A DNA stretch of 64,000 nucleotides from Hymenopus coronatus (GCA_030762935.1 CM060899.1:58330501-58394500), one strand, 5' to 3'; shown: positions 1 through 11,760, counted from the stretch's first letter. Notes: generated by a model from the sequence alone, not told the origin. A program made the numbers and translations.

Positions 1-228
1 GAATGGATTCCTGACATCGAAACAAGAAAATAAGTTCATATAAAACAAGATCTTCAACGGCTTTCCGAGTCCAACCTAATAACTTCATTTATTTATGAAC
101 TCATTCATAGGAGGCTTTGACCCATTTTAGCCTGCAGAGTTGGCTTTGCGTTGCCATGGCTGCTTGTCAACATTTGTCATTTATCAGATGTTTAATTAAT
201 GCCCCCAGCACGCCTTACAAGTGCTGTC

Positions 229-610
229 TACAGGGACTTCATTCAGAACACTCTCCAAGACTTATTAGAAAATGTGCCTCTGCAAATAAGAAGAAACATG
301 TGGTTTATGTATGATGCTCTAGCACATTTTAGTCTCCTTATTCAAGATGCACTGGCTGGAATCATGGCAAATGGATAAGTAGAGGAGGGCCAGTTCCATG
401 GCCTGCTTGTTCCCCCGACCTCAATCCTTTGGGGGCACCTGAAATTATTGGTTTATGCAGTAGACATCCTAGATGAAGAAACTCTTTAATTTACATGCAA
501 TGTAAACCTGCAAAATCATACGACACCGACTGGGAGTATTTGACATTCCATGCTTCGACGAGTGCATGCGTGTCTAGATGCAAGAGGAGGATATTTGGAC
601 CATTTCTATT
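229..610 (+). pseudogene. Tc1/mariner-type (DDE) transposase relic
   Basis: From position 229 one frame reads YRDFIQNTLQDLL, then RRNMWFMYDALAHFS and ends at a stop near 376. The sequence continues in other frames with WGHLKLLVYAVD and a final block resembling RRCRACLDARGGYLDHF. This is the usual C-terminal half of insect Tc1/mariner-superfamily transposases: the QHDGAPAHF, WPPRSPDLNPLDFFLWGHLK and C-terminal ARGGHFEHL blocks. The catalytic stretch is damaged: the expected D in the DGAPAHF block reads as DALAHF, and stops and frameshifts separate the blocks. No terminal inverted repeats were identified, and the left part may lie outside the window. Family assignment is from motif order by eye. 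Confidence 0.72.
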
Positions 611-619
611 AGTGGTGTT

Positions 620-1622
620 TGTGTGGAATATCTCTTAACCAGCTGACAACATCAATAATAGAATAAAATACTATTTTAACATATTTTGATTAATAACATT
701 TTGAACCTCAATAAATCTAGAAAGAAGGGTTTTGGAACATGTTTATATAAACATGTTTGTTTTTGTGAAAGTACTTTTGAATCATTCTGTATACACCACA
801 AAAAGGAATAAAAATGATAAACATGACAAAGGTAATCAATTGCAATGTGTGACATTGATTACCTTGTTCAACTGGGGAAAAGAACACTAATTTCCATCTT
901 AGCATTTGACGAGAGTCTTGTCTTTAACAGCAATCCAGGTTACATCCTGATTGGAAAGGTTACGTTGTGCGTGCTGACACGTACGCAGGTGTGTGCGCCT
1001 TTGTAGTGTTTGCTTGTAGATGGGTCAGCCTACAGTTGCGTGTTATACTTCCAAGCAGATTTATTTTAAAAGGTGACAAGTATAACCATTAAGGTGAACA
1101 TTTTTGATAAAAATAAACATTAAGGGGAATCGAAATGCCCCATCTTGCAATGTCTCTGCAATTATTTAAAATAGTGAGCTAAAATTGTCAAGGTATTTTC
1201 AGTATTAGCTTTACTGAAGATTTATGAAAAATAATTAAGGAAAGCTATAATATTTTAAAATAAAGCTCTTTAATTTTTATTGAAAAATTATGATTTTTAA
1301 ATTTAAAAAAAAAATAACCAATCCAAATACATGATTTTTTTTTCATTTACACTAAGCCTATTTAGGTACAAATGTATGGTAAAATTGTCAGGCCTTAGTG
1401 CCAATTAGTTTCGGAGATAGTGAGGCATTTGCATAGAGCATTTTTTTTCTTCAAAAATGGCTTTCAAACATAAAATTTTAAAAAATGTAACTTAACGATC
1501 CAGACAGTACTTCGAAACTCTTACATGAAGGAAGCATGAGTGGAATGCCAATACTGCGAATAGCTAAAGTAAAACCTTCCGATGAGGGGAAAAAATAAAT
1601 AAATAAAATAAAAGGGAAGTCA

Positions 1623-1684
<62 letters not shown>

Positions 1685-1830
1685 ATTTGCAGAGATGTTC
1701 CCTTCTGATAGTACTAGTTTTTCTTTTCTTAGAGATTAGTTACCTGATTGTACAGCATGTTAACTTAATTAGGCATTCAAAAGTGGAGATAACTGAGTTC
1801 CATTAGGTTCTTTACTGCTCTATCGTGTCA
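620..1830. other. AT-rich unassigned interval
   Basis: No coding signal, SINE or element A copy was recognised. The stretch is AT-rich with short homopolymers near 1290-1340, and ends in a TA microsatellite at about 1627-1683. Confidence 0.5.
1627..1683. repeat. (TA)n microsatellite
   Basis: Alternating TA for more than 50 bases with a single TATG interruption near 1665. Confidence 0.95.
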
Positions 1831-1834
1831 TCGC

Positions 1835-1990
1835 CGTCGTGGTCTGGGTTTAACATGCTAGCCTCTGCTTCCCAAAGTCGCAAATTACAGGCTCAAACCC
1901 GGCAGAGGTCAATGAATATATGCAGAGCATGAGATGGAGTACTTTGCTTGAAGGAATGTTTATAGGTTCAATTTATGGTAGCGATCCATG
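1835..1990 (+). repeat. tRNA-derived SINE, type A (degenerate)
   Basis: The head carries a decayed tRNA-like promoter: an A-box-like region around CATGCTAGCCTCTG and a B-box-like segment reading GGCTCAAACCCGGCAGAGG. A short body follows. The same head occurs in better condition at 51378 and, reversed, at 40622-40808. It is too decayed to be a working tRNA. Confidence 0.7.
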
Positions 1991-2165
1991 TTATCACACA
2001 TGAGTTGACAACCATGAACATAGCTAAACAATAAGCAATATCACTGTACTCACCAGATGTTTCTACAGTTCCTCAATCCTTCTCATTGCACCATCACCTT
2101 TGTTCTCAAATGTAAGCATCGCTGTTGACATCGTCGGCATCACTGTCTTCCTCTAAGTTAATGCT

Positions 2166-2189
2166 AATAATAATAATAATAATTATTAT

Positions 2190-2225
<36 letters not shown>

Positions 2226-2226
2226 T
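2166..2226. repeat. (AAT)n microsatellite
   Basis: AAT/ATA triplets that switch to ATT and back, forming a short palindromic centre. The poly-isoleucine reading frame across it is a by-product. Confidence 0.95.
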
Positions 2227-2427
2227 GCCTGAACACTAAAGAATGCCGCACTAAAACTAGCGCCAGCGTACTTCATTTCTTCGTGGATAGAAACGTTATG
2301 ACTTCTGCGCATACATGTTGGCGCAACTTCTCCCACCATCAGTCCTTAAGGTAAAGATTTGCGACTGCGCAACTTAGGGTTTTGCTCTTGTCTCACTTCA
2401 CGAGCTATATATTAAGGCATCATACTG

Positions 2428-2446
2428 AATGAATGAATGAATGAAT
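2428..2446. repeat. (GAAT)n microsatellite
   Basis: Tandem GAAT/TGAA tetranucleotide repeats just upstream of a LINE relic. Confidence 0.9.
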
Positions 2447-2589
2447 AAGTATATTTGTTGACATAACAGTAGCATACATTGAGCTTCATCAAACGCATGG
2501 GTCCAAAGACCGCACGAGCTTTGGCAATACACAAAATAGAAAGCAATATATCAGGTAAATAAAAAGACAAGGGTATTCAAATGGAGCAA

Positions 2590-3640
2590 TAAGAATTATT
2601 GCGATAAATGGCTACTTACAGATAATGTGAATAAGACTAAAGCAATGACTTTCAAAAATGGTTCTATTTATAGCAGGAAGGAGACGTAGACATATGCAGG
2701 ACAGATACTGGACAATGTTAAATATTTTGTGTACTTAGGACTCACATTTACAATGAACGGAAAATGGACAAAACACATTGACATCATGAAACGCAAGAGA
2801 AGGGTGAAAGCAGCGGAAGCTCTCCGGATATGCTGCAGAATTCCGAATATGTTCATAACCTTAATTGAAACTGTATACGGAGCGACAGTTAGATCCACGA
2901 TGACATATAGAGGAGAAATATGGGGGTGGGAACAAACAGGGAATCTGGACCAAGTGAGGACCCAATTTTTGAAAGGAATTCTGGATGTAGGGAGGGGTAC
3001 GGCAAACTGCGGAATAATGAGGGAATTCGGGGCGCATAGTAAAACGATAGAGTGGAAAATCAGAGCAGTTAAATATTGGATGAGAATCATTCACGGAAAC
3101 CAATCTCTAATAGGAACAGTCTGCTACCGTGAATAGTTGCGAATGGAAGGTATTTCGATGTGGGCATCAAAATTAAAGAAAGGGTTGGAAACCTTAGGAT
3201 GGGATACATTTGGATGGCGGGGCAGGTAAACAGACGGAGTACTTGGAGAAAAATTAAGAACCGCCTCTGTGATATTGAAGACAGCAAATAATTGCGCAAT
3301 GCACGGAGAAGGTTTCATTAGAAGTACAGTCTGGGCTAAAATCGGACTGGGGTATGGAGTAATTCATCAAAAGAGGCACCAAACTCATTAGAGAGGGGCT
3401 CGCGTGGATAAGACTAGGAGCATGGCAGAGCATAAAAATTGCTGACGAAAATGATATTAGAATCTGCCCCATTTGCCAGGAGGAAGAGTCGTGGACTAAT
3501 ATCTTGGTAAGATGTAGAGGTGCGGAGAAATGGAGTGAAAATATTTACCGCGATCGTTTACCACACGAATATAGAGCTAGAAGCATGTTGGACGCTACTG
3601 GCAGGCACGGAAGACGCGGACGGGCTAAGTAAATTTATAC
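2590..3640 (+). pseudogene. Non-LTR retrotransposon reverse-transcriptase C-terminal relic
   Basis: The main open stretch (2729-3136) reads YLGLTFTMNGKWTKHI, then an alpha-helical block, YRGEIWGWEQ, QFLKGILDVGRG and EFGAHSKTIEWKIRAVKYW. This is the thumb/connection region that follows the YxDD palm in LINE reverse transcriptases. Upstream sequence from about 2590 (WLLTDNVNKTKAMTF) matches the preceding segment in the same style. Downstream, with frameshifts and stops, comes ICPICQEEESWTNILVRC, a Cys/His zinc-knuckle-like tail common at LINE C-termini. The catalytic YxDD box is not present, so this is a truncated dead copy. Clade is uncertain. Confidence 0.78.
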
Positions 3641-3896
3641 TTAGGCAAGACAACTGAGATCTGAGAAGGCTGGCATGAGAATAAGAATAGCTAAACAAAA
3701 GTGATTATAATATTCTATATACATACATTTTATGTCACACTTATGCCATTGTTGTGTTGCGGTGTTATATATTGTGTACATATTATGTTATATATTTCTC
3801 TTAAGTGTATTTGTCTATTATAATAAGGTGCATTAATGCATCTGATTAAGGTGTACTCTGTGTTATAAACTTAAGCCTCATATTACTAAAGGATGT

Positions 3897-4165
3897 TGGA
3901 TTGACAACGGCGCCACTGTGACAATGTAGTTAGACCACCCGGCTCCCACCTTGGGGATCAATCCAAGGGGACCGCATGTGCGATTTGTGGTGGACAATCG
4001 GCGTCGGAGCGGGTTTTCTGCGGGATCTCTGATTTCCCCCGCCATTTATCCCACCAGTTTTTCCAGTCATCCATTTCACCTTCATTTTAAGTCATTTACT
4101 TCCTTGCTTCCATACGAGACATTGGCCTGATCTCCCATCCCTGGATACTCTCAGACTCGTAATCC
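3897..4165 (+). repeat. tRNA-derived SINE, type C
   Basis: A decayed tRNA-like head (GGCTCCCACCTTGGGGATCA) is followed by the diagnostic ATTTGTGGTGGACAAT segment and TTTTCTGCGGGATCTCTG. The same order is found reversed at 38973-39249, where the head is cleaner and a long poly(A) tail is present. Confidence 0.7.
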
Positions 4166-4189
4166 TCTGCTCAACCCAGGCATATGTAT

Positions 4190-4560
4190 TGTAACTGCGC
4201 CTTGCGGCCGCAATCGCCGAATGTGTGTGAGCGGCTTACTTTATTAGTCATAGCTTCTGTCTATTCTTATACCTGCGTTAGTGGACACGTGTGCCGTCTG
4301 CAACCTCTTTTGACATCGAAGCTGCGATTGTTAAAGCTGAGTGAGTTTGTGACACCTGCGACTGGTTCGGAAGTTCCCTGCCACGTGATCGACAGGTATA
4401 AAAGCAGCATGAGGCTTGTCCAGACTTCACTTGCAATTGGGAATGCACAGCATGCAGCAGTTGAGTCAGCTTCGACGAGCATCAAAAGATGATTATTACG
4501 AAAGCACGAAAAAAGATATTCATTTTGTGATCAGACCCTGATTGTCGGCATTTTGTGGGA
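4190..4560 (+). repeat. Unit X copy 3: TATA-containing promoter-like repeat
   Basis: The block from about 4275 matches, allowing drift, the reverse complements of 50768-51350 and 52265-53385. It includes TTAGTGGACACGTGTGCC, a block reading AGCTGCGATTGTTAAAGCTG, a CACGTGATC motif, then TATAAAAG at 4397-4404. About 45 bases further on lies the region matching the start-codon zone of the other copies, where the aligned ATG reads TTG but an ATG lies 9 bases upstream in the same frame. Three dispersed copies with a shared core-promoter layout suggest the 5' end of a mobile element, or a dispersed promoter plus first exon. No known family was recognised. Confidence 0.6.
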
Positions 4561-5357
4561 GAAGTAGAGAGTTGTTTGTTGGAGTATGTAAGTCCTGGGG
4601 GGGTGTGTGATTTCCTCTATATGAGGAGGATGAACAGTGGTGCAGAATGTTTACTATACAGCTCCCACAAAATTACTCATCAACACTGCCCCAAAATCAT
4701 AAAAGATAACATGTAATTCCCTCATCTTAGGTACAAATATTTATAAAGTATTTCATCGAAAGATACGTAAGCTGATTGAACCTCGGAAATGGCTGACACA
4801 ATGTCAATTTCCTATGTACTAACTCTTGTTCTTTGTTTCCTCCAAAACTTTAAAATGCATTAAAAAAACTAAAATTCCAAGTCATTAAAATTGTTTAACC
4901 ACTGGAACGTGTTTTACAGTTCCTCGTTTATATCGAAGACGTATAAAAACAGATTAGAGAAAGTACGATAGAACTTTCCGCGACAAAAACAAAGGACAAA
5001 CGGTCACATTATCATGGAGATGAATTCGCTCTGCGTTTCTCCTTCAAAAGAATGAACAATGCGCGCTTGTCACTACGAGTGCTGTACCAAAACAACTTTC
5101 GGACGTCATTATATACCATTGACAATAACACCAGAAAATATTGAGCAGTTAGGTGTAATCAGATAAAAAAAAAAAAAAAAAACAAAAAAAAAACAGATCT
5201 CACAAATGGGCTTTAGACTTGATTCAGATCTGGCTTCAAAACACCAGGTATTTAAATACTTTTGTCAATTACAATTTCACATACATATACCGCCTAACTG
5301 TATTACATTATTTATTTTATACCCGCTTAAGTATTCCAGTATTAGTAAATACTTTTT
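4561..5357. other. Unassigned interval with A-rich tract
   Basis: No recognised element. An A-tract interrupted by single C and T lies at about 5165-5195 and may be the decayed tail of a retroposon. Confidence 0.45.
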
Positions 5358-6226
5358 ACTTTTTCTATCATATATTACACTGTACATAGTTGAAAATAGA
5401 GAAGGAATTTTATTGTATTCCACCTAAAATTTCGATACCAAGATTTCACCGGAAAATACATGTTTTAGGATTTTCTGAATAAAAAAAAAGGGATTTAGAA
5501 AAAGGTCCGTGTGTATGTATGAATACATACCAAACTTGGTCTTAAGTAACTTCCAAGGCTGCAACACGAAGACTTTTAGGAAACCCCCCGTCCCTACTAC
5601 CCTCTTCATGGAACATTTTTCGAAAATTATGATTTTCTCTGAAATAGCTTCAACGATTTTGATTAAAATGTCATATGTTTAAGATATTTTCATGACAAAC
5701 GAAATGTTTAATGTGAATTTTCTGGCAATAGCCTCTGAAGACCTCTTCATTCTCGTGACTTCTGTATAAGCTTTGTATAACTTATAAACCACAAGAGATA
5801 GAGGAAAACTTACTGCATAAAAAAGGTAGATCTCGTTTAAACACGCAATTTATATCCAATATATGTTTTCGTAGAGTTAATCGTTTTCAAATTAATACGA
5901 GCTATTTGTTTCAGTTTTAAGGCACTTAACTTTTCTCAAAAGGGAAGTACGTTTCATTTTGCCTGTCTTTTGTTTATTCCTAGCAAGCAAAGAGAACCGA
6001 ATTTCAATTATTTCACATAGCGACCGACATGTAAAGAATGACTATCGCTTTAGCCTAGTGTATTTCCTTATTTCCCTTTTACTTACAAGGAAGCAATTAA
6101 TCTGACCTTTTTTGCTACTGTTTATCTCGATTAGCATAGTATAAATAAAAGAAGCATATTTTGTAAGAAAAGTTTGTTTGTGGAACAGCTAGAGAAATTC
6201 ATGTGGGTGGAACACGTCAGATTTTT
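5358..6226 (+). mobile_element. Element A copy, full-length, diverged
   Basis: It opens with a decayed palindromic end (ACTTTTTCTATCA through TAGAGAAGG) and keeps the ordered blocks GATTTCACCGGAAA, AACGATTTTGATTAAAAT, AATAGCCTCTGAAGACC and CTACTTACAAGGAAGC-like. It ends with AGAGAAATTCATGTG and CGTCAGATTTTT. Being one of the more diverged copies, it is probably one of the older ones. Confidence 0.85.
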
Positions 6227-6277
6227 CTTCTGGTGTACAAATCCTTAGCATGTCTTCTTATGGAATGGAAGTAAGGC

Positions 6278-6780
6278 GTTGGTTACCAAGTGTTGATAGC
6301 TCATGCGGTTTCAACCGTTGCACGCATTTGGGAGGTCGTGGGTTCGATCCCCATGGCCGGCCTATCTGGCGCATCGGATTTTTCATGGTTTTCCACGGTT
6401 TACAGGTGAATGCTAGATAGGATCATTACACCCACCGAATTTTCTGTTTAACCATTTATTGTTCATTTTACAATAATTTCTTTCAGGTTTGAAGGACTAG
6501 GCGATGAAGTTCGGCGGGTTGTGGCTGGAGGTAATTTGCGACTTGTAAAAGATGTTCCTGGCGTCATCGTTGGAGACACACCTGGTTTCAGGGCTCCCTC
6601 TGGAGGCTCCCCGGAAGGCCTGGGCACTCGTGAGCTGGGCCTAGGATGACGTCGGTAACCGATAGGGCCTCCATTCACGATTGCACCTGTCGCCATGCCG
6701 ACCTGATCATCCATTCGGGTCTCTCCCCTCTTCCCTCCGTTCCTGGAGTCATGTAAGTGCCAAAGAACCTTAAGGGCCTA
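6278..6780 (+). repeat. tRNA-derived SINE, type B, long GC-rich form
   Basis: A tRNA-like head (TTGATAGCTCATGCGGTTTC, B-box GGTCGTGGGTTCGATCCCC) is followed by a spacer with GTGAATGCTAGATAGG, then TTTCTTTCAGG and about 250 bp of GC-rich sequence. The same layout (head, spacer, pyrimidine-rich TTTCAGG, GC-rich tail) recurs at 10040-10490 and 58775-59350. Whether the GC-rich tail belongs to the SINE or is a composite cannot be settled by eye. Confidence 0.6.
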
Positions 6781-6944
6781 CGTCTAGTGCTCTGTCCCAG
6801 AGTTTTGGGGGCCCCCATCTGTGGCTAAACCTAATTCTAATCCTAAAGGTCGTTGGTCCCGTAAAAGAACCTCTTGCTTTATAGAGAACATCCATAAGCA
6901 AATTCATTGTCAGTCATAGCGCCCATTTTTTCTCGCGTCCTGCT

Positions 6945-7145
6945 TCTCTCCCGTGAAGTGCCTATAGTTCCCGAGGTTGCGAGTTCAAACCCGGCGGAGA
7001 TTGATGGATTTTTCGGGCATACACATCCTAGCATGCTTCCTTTGGAAGGGAAGTAAAGCCGATGGAAAATAAAAGCCTGGTAGAGGCCTCTGTGCGAAAA
7101 TTCCAATCCTTCAAGCCCAATATTGAATGGGACGCTAAGAACCAT
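6945..7145 (+). repeat. tRNA-derived SINE, type A
   Basis: B-box segment GCGAGTTCAAACCCGGCGGA, then the body with CTAGCATGC, GGAAGGGAAGTAAAGCC and the conserved tail GAATGGGACGCTAAGAACC. The same body occurs at 40622-40808 (minus) and 51378-51618. Confidence 0.75.
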
Positions 7146-7229
7146 AGTCGTTCAAACCCAATTCCACTTCCCGTGGCGCTAAATACCAAGTGGCCCAACT
7201 GCCTCGGATTTGACGTGTGTAGATATCCG

Positions 7230-7860
7230 TTAGTGCCTTAAAAAGTTGAAGAATCCAACGGGCCAATCGGAAATATACATTTTGAAGTAACCTGAGTCCA
7301 AAAAAGCATTTTAGAAAAATAATCGTGTGTGCATGTGTGTTTGTGAACAGCATAGCTTAAAACTGCTTGGCAAACTTTAGAATTTTTCATATTCACAAAA
7401 ATGACCATCGAATTGTAGGGCTAATCAAATGTAAATGGGTATATCTTGAACTTCCTGATAACAGCAGGTGAATTTCTGTGCATTCTGAATGGCTTTTGCA
7501 TAACTGGTAAAAGTAGAAGATAGACAAATTCTTATTACAGAAAAATATAGATTATGACATTAAGCATTTCCGAGTTATCCTTTGTTATTGGTATGAATTT
7601 AATATACTTATACTTTTTTACGTGGCAAGTCGCTACTCGTTTTCTCTTGTGTTCGTGCAAAGAGGTTAGAATTTCGAAGCATCATAAAGTGATCCATTCA
7701 TTAAAAATCTATCGCCTACCGTATCCTACAACAAATATATAAATGTTAAATGAACGTTTATCTCCATTAACAAGAAGCATACAGAAGAAGTCTTTTGTAG
7801 GAGAAAGTTAAAGAAACGTGATTAGTGAAAGCCATGTAAATGCAACAAATCAGATTTTTT
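7230..7860 (+). mobile_element. Element A copy, old and decayed
   Basis: Recognisable only by ordered landmarks: TGTTTGTGAACAGCATAGCTTAAAA, TATATCTTGAACTTCCTGA, TTTTGCATAACTGGTAAAA, and a terminus AGCCATGTAAATGCAACAAAT followed by CAGATTTTTT. The palindromic end is largely lost. Confidence 0.65.
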
Positions 7861-8232
7861 CTTAAGATATTAAGGACAATGGCTCTTTTATAGGGCATAG
7901 TTAAGCAGAAACAAATATGTTACTGTGCTACGTTGTTATTAATTATCCGCATGTTCACAACTGGTTACTTTTCTATCTACCCACGACTTTGCTACACTGC
8001 CCTCGATTTATCAAACACTCGTTTGCTGACATTCCATATGGTGCCCTAATATTCCATTCACCGCTTGCACGACTAATCTGTGACGTTTTGGTAAAAGAAT
8101 GGCTGGTAGAATTATTGTGCTTTCTTTTGCTTCTGTTCCTTGAGTTATGTCTGGTAGAGAACACAGTGAAGTAAGTTCAGGATGCTCTGTGGCCTAGACT
8201 AGGCATCACCAACTGATTGCTCTAAGTGTAAA

Positions 8233-8267
<35 letters not shown>

Positions 8268-8409
8268 AAAATTTGCTGGTTGCTCCTTCTGAATCACTGT
8301 GCACTGCGTCACCTTCTACTGCACGGAAAGCAGAAACAGATAACTCCTTCAGAGCAGTGGCGGTGTGCAACATTTTACGTCACTTAATCCACTGTTCAAA
8401 GGTTTATTA
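7861..8409. other. Unassigned interval with (AG)n
   Basis: No recognised coding or repeat family. An (AG)n microsatellite lies at about 8234-8267. Confidence 0.5.
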
Positions 8410-8411
8410 TA

Positions 8412-9064
8412 CAGGGTGATTTATATAGAGCTGACACATTTCTTTCATTAATTGTTTCAAAACGTGTTATACTAGCGACAACTTATTATACCTAAATTGT
8501 AGAGGAATTTTGGGAGATTATTTACTTTTATAGCAAATGTTGAAAATGTCCTCCATCCTGCTTAAGGCACAATTCAACACGTCGTTCCATGTTACTGGCC
8601 ACTCGTTGGAGGACTCTGTTGTCAATAGCTTGTGATGTGCGTCAGATCGTCCAATGTCTGGGGATGTGTGGCGTAAACCCTGTCTTTTAAGTAACCCCAT
8701 AGAAGGAATTCCGGTGATGTCAAATCCGGAGATCTCGGTGGCCACAGGTTCCTGGAAATTATCCGGTCGTCAAAGAAACTTGTTCATGGATTCATTTGAG
8801 TATGGCATGTAGCACCATCTTGCTGAAAAAGCCTTGACTCAGCTCTAGATCGTGCTGCATTTTCACGTTGACTACAAGAACAAAATGTCGAAACAGCTGC
8901 CAACAATGCAATTAGGAATAAAACATAAACATCTGCGCATCTAGTGACAAGGAATCGAAACTCCAGAACATTCTGCTTAATTTGGTGCTAAAATTGGATC
9001 ATTGAATGAATTTCCAACGGTATAATTAAAGAAAGAAAGTGTAAGTTCTACATAAATCACTCTG
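8412..9064 (-). mobile_element. Tc1/mariner element with TIRs and transposase relic
   Basis: The ends are inverted repeats: left CAGGGTGATTTATATAGA and right, reversed, CAGAGTGATTTATGTAGA. TA flanks both sides (8410-8411 and 9065-9066). On the minus strand the interior reads LWPPRSPDLTSPEFLLWGYL, KDRVYATHPQTLDDL and, after a stop, RVLQRVASNMERRVELCLK and GGHFQHLL. These are the C-terminal blocks of DDE Tc1/mariner-superfamily transposases. The N-terminal helix-turn-helix and first catalytic aspartates are missing, so this is an internally deleted non-autonomous copy of about 650 bp. Confidence 0.85.
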
Positions 9065-9066
9065 TA

Positions 9067-9378
9067 CCTTTTGTAGTTTCATAGTTGATAGAATAATTGC
9101 TCTACTATAATGTCTCTTGCACTAGAATTTATATTTCTGATATGAATATATACATATTTGCATATGTTTGTTAGTCGTAATGTAAATAATTGCGTAAAAA
9201 TAATACCAATTACTATAGAATTAACATACTAAAATAACAACCTGCCTAATACCATATACTCGTATTGTAATACTAACAGTATGAGAATTATGAAAAACTT
9301 TCACATATATAGCAATGAATACGAACAGCATCTCTATGATTAATTTTCATCTAGCATAAAACGGAGGTGGGGGGGGGG
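9067..9378. other. AT-rich unassigned interval
   Basis: AT-rich with no recognised feature. It ends in a poly-G run at about 9370-9378 beside an element A terminus. Confidence 0.5.
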
Positions 9379-10044
9379 TTTGAAGTGTTCCATTCACATA
9401 CCTCTCTCTACCTGTTACAAACAAACTATATAAAAGATTCTTCTTTTATCTACGTCATGCTAATCAAGCTAAACATGAGCAAAAATCGTATTAATTGCTT
9501 CATTGTAAGTAGAAGGGAAATAAGAAAATGCACTAAGGCTAGCGTGATAGTCAGATCTTTTAAAAGATGACCACTTTGTGAAACAATTGAAGTATGGTTC
9601 TCTTTATACGGCCAAAGTATAACAAATTATGTATAAAACGAGAGGTGATTTCCCGTTTGAGAAAAGTTTACATAGTTTAAAATTTAAACCAATAACAAGG
9701 AATATCTCGGAAACTGCTAAGTCTAGAACAAATGTGTAGGACATAGGTTGTCTGTTTTAACGAAATCTATATTTTATGTAATTTTATGTAATAATAATAA
9801 TAATAATAATAATAATATGTAATATGTAAGCTTGGAAGGTACTGAACTTAAATAGCAAGTTTGATATTTAACTGACTTTTCGTTTTTGAGTTATGCTGTC
9901 CCACCCCCCCCCCCCCCACACACACCGTTTTCTAAAAATGATTTTTTTTATTTAGGGAGCCTCAAAACATATATTTTCGGTTAAATCTCGATATCGAATC
10001 TATTGTAGAATACAATAACTTCTCTACATATTATGTACATACTG
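9379..10044 (-). mobile_element. Element A copy with internal deletion
   Basis: It begins at the small-hairpin end (GTGTTCCATTCACATACC) and ends in the palindromic end (TTCTCTACATATTATGTACA). The central third is missing; an (AAT)n tract at about 9788-9818 sits at the deletion point. A C-run followed by CACACACA at 9901-9925 replaces the usual CA microsatellite. Confidence 0.82.
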
Positions 10045-10045
10045 A

Positions 10046-10490
10046 ACCTAGTGGCTGAGGCGTTTCGCTTGGGACTGGCATTCGGGAGGTCGTGGGATAT
10101 ATCCCGCGGTCATGGGTTTTATCGGGGGTTTCCCGGCACACTAGGCGAATGCTGGTGAAGTTTCTTCATTCCCCCAAACTTCCTGTCCCTTCATTTCATC
10201 TCTATTTCAACTAACCGGTCTCTTTCAGGATTGTAAGTGTTGGCAAGGACTGCGGTGGTGGCGCCCTCTCGTGGAGGTGACTGCGTTTTGTAATTTAGCT
10301 CTCGGCGGCGGGATGGCATTGGAAGTCGTCTGTAGACTCGGGGACGTTTGGTCAGACTTGAGGCGCGGACTTCTAGCGCTCCCTGTGGCTTGGAAACTAT
10401 TTGGCACCCTTCACGGTGGCTCTCTCCCGCCGTCCGGTTCTGGGTGCCCGTTTTAATTATTCTCATCTCATCTCATCCTATCCTCCTGGA
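10046..10490 (+). repeat. tRNA-derived SINE, type B, long GC-rich form
   Basis: Head with CTAGTGGCTGAGGCGTTTCG and GGGAGGTCGTGGG, a degraded B-box, spacer ending GGTCTCTTTCAGG, then about 250 bp of GC-rich sequence in an AT-rich neighbourhood. It ends in a TCTCATC run. It shares its layout with 6278-6780. Antisense reading frames across the GC-rich part have no recognisable domain. Confidence 0.6.
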
Positions 10491-11512
10491 TTCTGACGTA
10501 TACAATAAGTCAATAACGGCTGACGTGCGGAATCTCCTCCGGTACACCCACACTATACTACTGTGTCATTGCACATATTAGAGAAACAAAAAAGAAAAGA
10601 AAATTCTTTTTCTCAATCCAAGCAGCATTCCATTGTTTACAAGTCGGCCAGTTAGAGGATAATAACGCGGAAACATAAGTTAAACGCCAGCACGTAAATC
10701 TAATGTCGCCTGTATTGATTATCTCTTATTATGTCACCGGCGGCATTCGAACGTGTGACCTGTGCTGTTACTGTGTTACAAAACTAACCGGTTTAAAAGG
10801 AATTTATGCAAAAAATAACCTCCGCAGAAAACAAAGTTGCAGCAAAGAAATAGTGCACATGTGATACAGCGCATATTTATCTGCAAACTCTTCATTTCTT
10901 CTTGTAGGAGTAAAGGCCTTTGGCCTTTTACTTTGTCCCAAGGCGCTTTTGTTTCTCTTTCTACGCCATGTTAATTGTGATAGGTAAAGCTCGGGTTTAG
11001 GTTCCGAAGCGCACACAGTTACGACCATACAGAGCAATCAGCTGTATAAAGGGAGGGTAGTGGGGAGGGGTTTATAGCGTAAACATGCACACGTTGCGGT
11101 ATAATCTGTTCCAAAAGTAGCTCATTACATGTATTGGCACTATATGCATCGTTCTAATTCATAAAGTAAAACAGTAATAATATGATTATAAATAAAAACC
11201 CCATGTACTTTTACTTGATACAAAATTCAGGATAATAATGTGCAGAGCTTTGTAAAGAAAATGAACATAAATCGACCAAAATCACTCAGAATTCATTGCA
11301 GCAAATTATAAGATACTGTATCGAAAGAAAAGGCTCTCCTTCTGTCCCTCACACCATGTTTGAATCATCCACAAGTTTTTTCATTGTGAACATCTATCCT
11401 TTCGTATTTTTGACATTTTTCAATCTGCGCTCACTTTCATGGTTCATTGGTTTATCTATTAGCTGGAATTAAACGAGGCCAGGCAGTGAGCAATACCTCG
11501 AACTGAGCTCTA
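10491..11512. other. Unassigned interval
   Basis: Mixed sequence with no splice-bounded open frame or recognised repeat. A 77-residue minus-strand frame at 10804-11037 has no recognisable domain. Confidence 0.45.
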
Positions 11513-11760
11513 GTGACAAGGGAGTACACTAGCTAAAGCGATAGTCAAATGTTTTAAAAGCTGTAGCTATGCGATTGTCATTGAAAATCACTTTTTTGCA
11601 TGGCCGGAGTAAAACAAAATAAACGACTTCATGTTTGAGAAAAGTCTAAGTATTTTAAAATTGAAACTTGTACAGGAACATCTCGGAAACGGTTAGCTGC
11701 ATAAAAAAAATGTAAACTGTGTGTTTTGAAGATATCTATGGTTTTTGTGTTAAGTTATTA
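11513..11760 (-). mobile_element. Element A copy, first part of an interrupted copy
   Basis: Matches the small-hairpin half of element A, starting inside the element near GGGAGTACACTAG. Similarity stops at TTAAGTTATTA and resumes at 12328 with the next part of the consensus. Confidence 0.75.

Noticed and set aside
2106..2339. Poly-isoleucine reading frame
   Set aside because: Produced by translating an AAT/ATT microsatellite.
4184..4492. 102-codon plus-strand frame
   Set aside because: It overlaps the promoter-like part of unit X, the frame is not kept in the other two copies, and it lacks splice or domain support.
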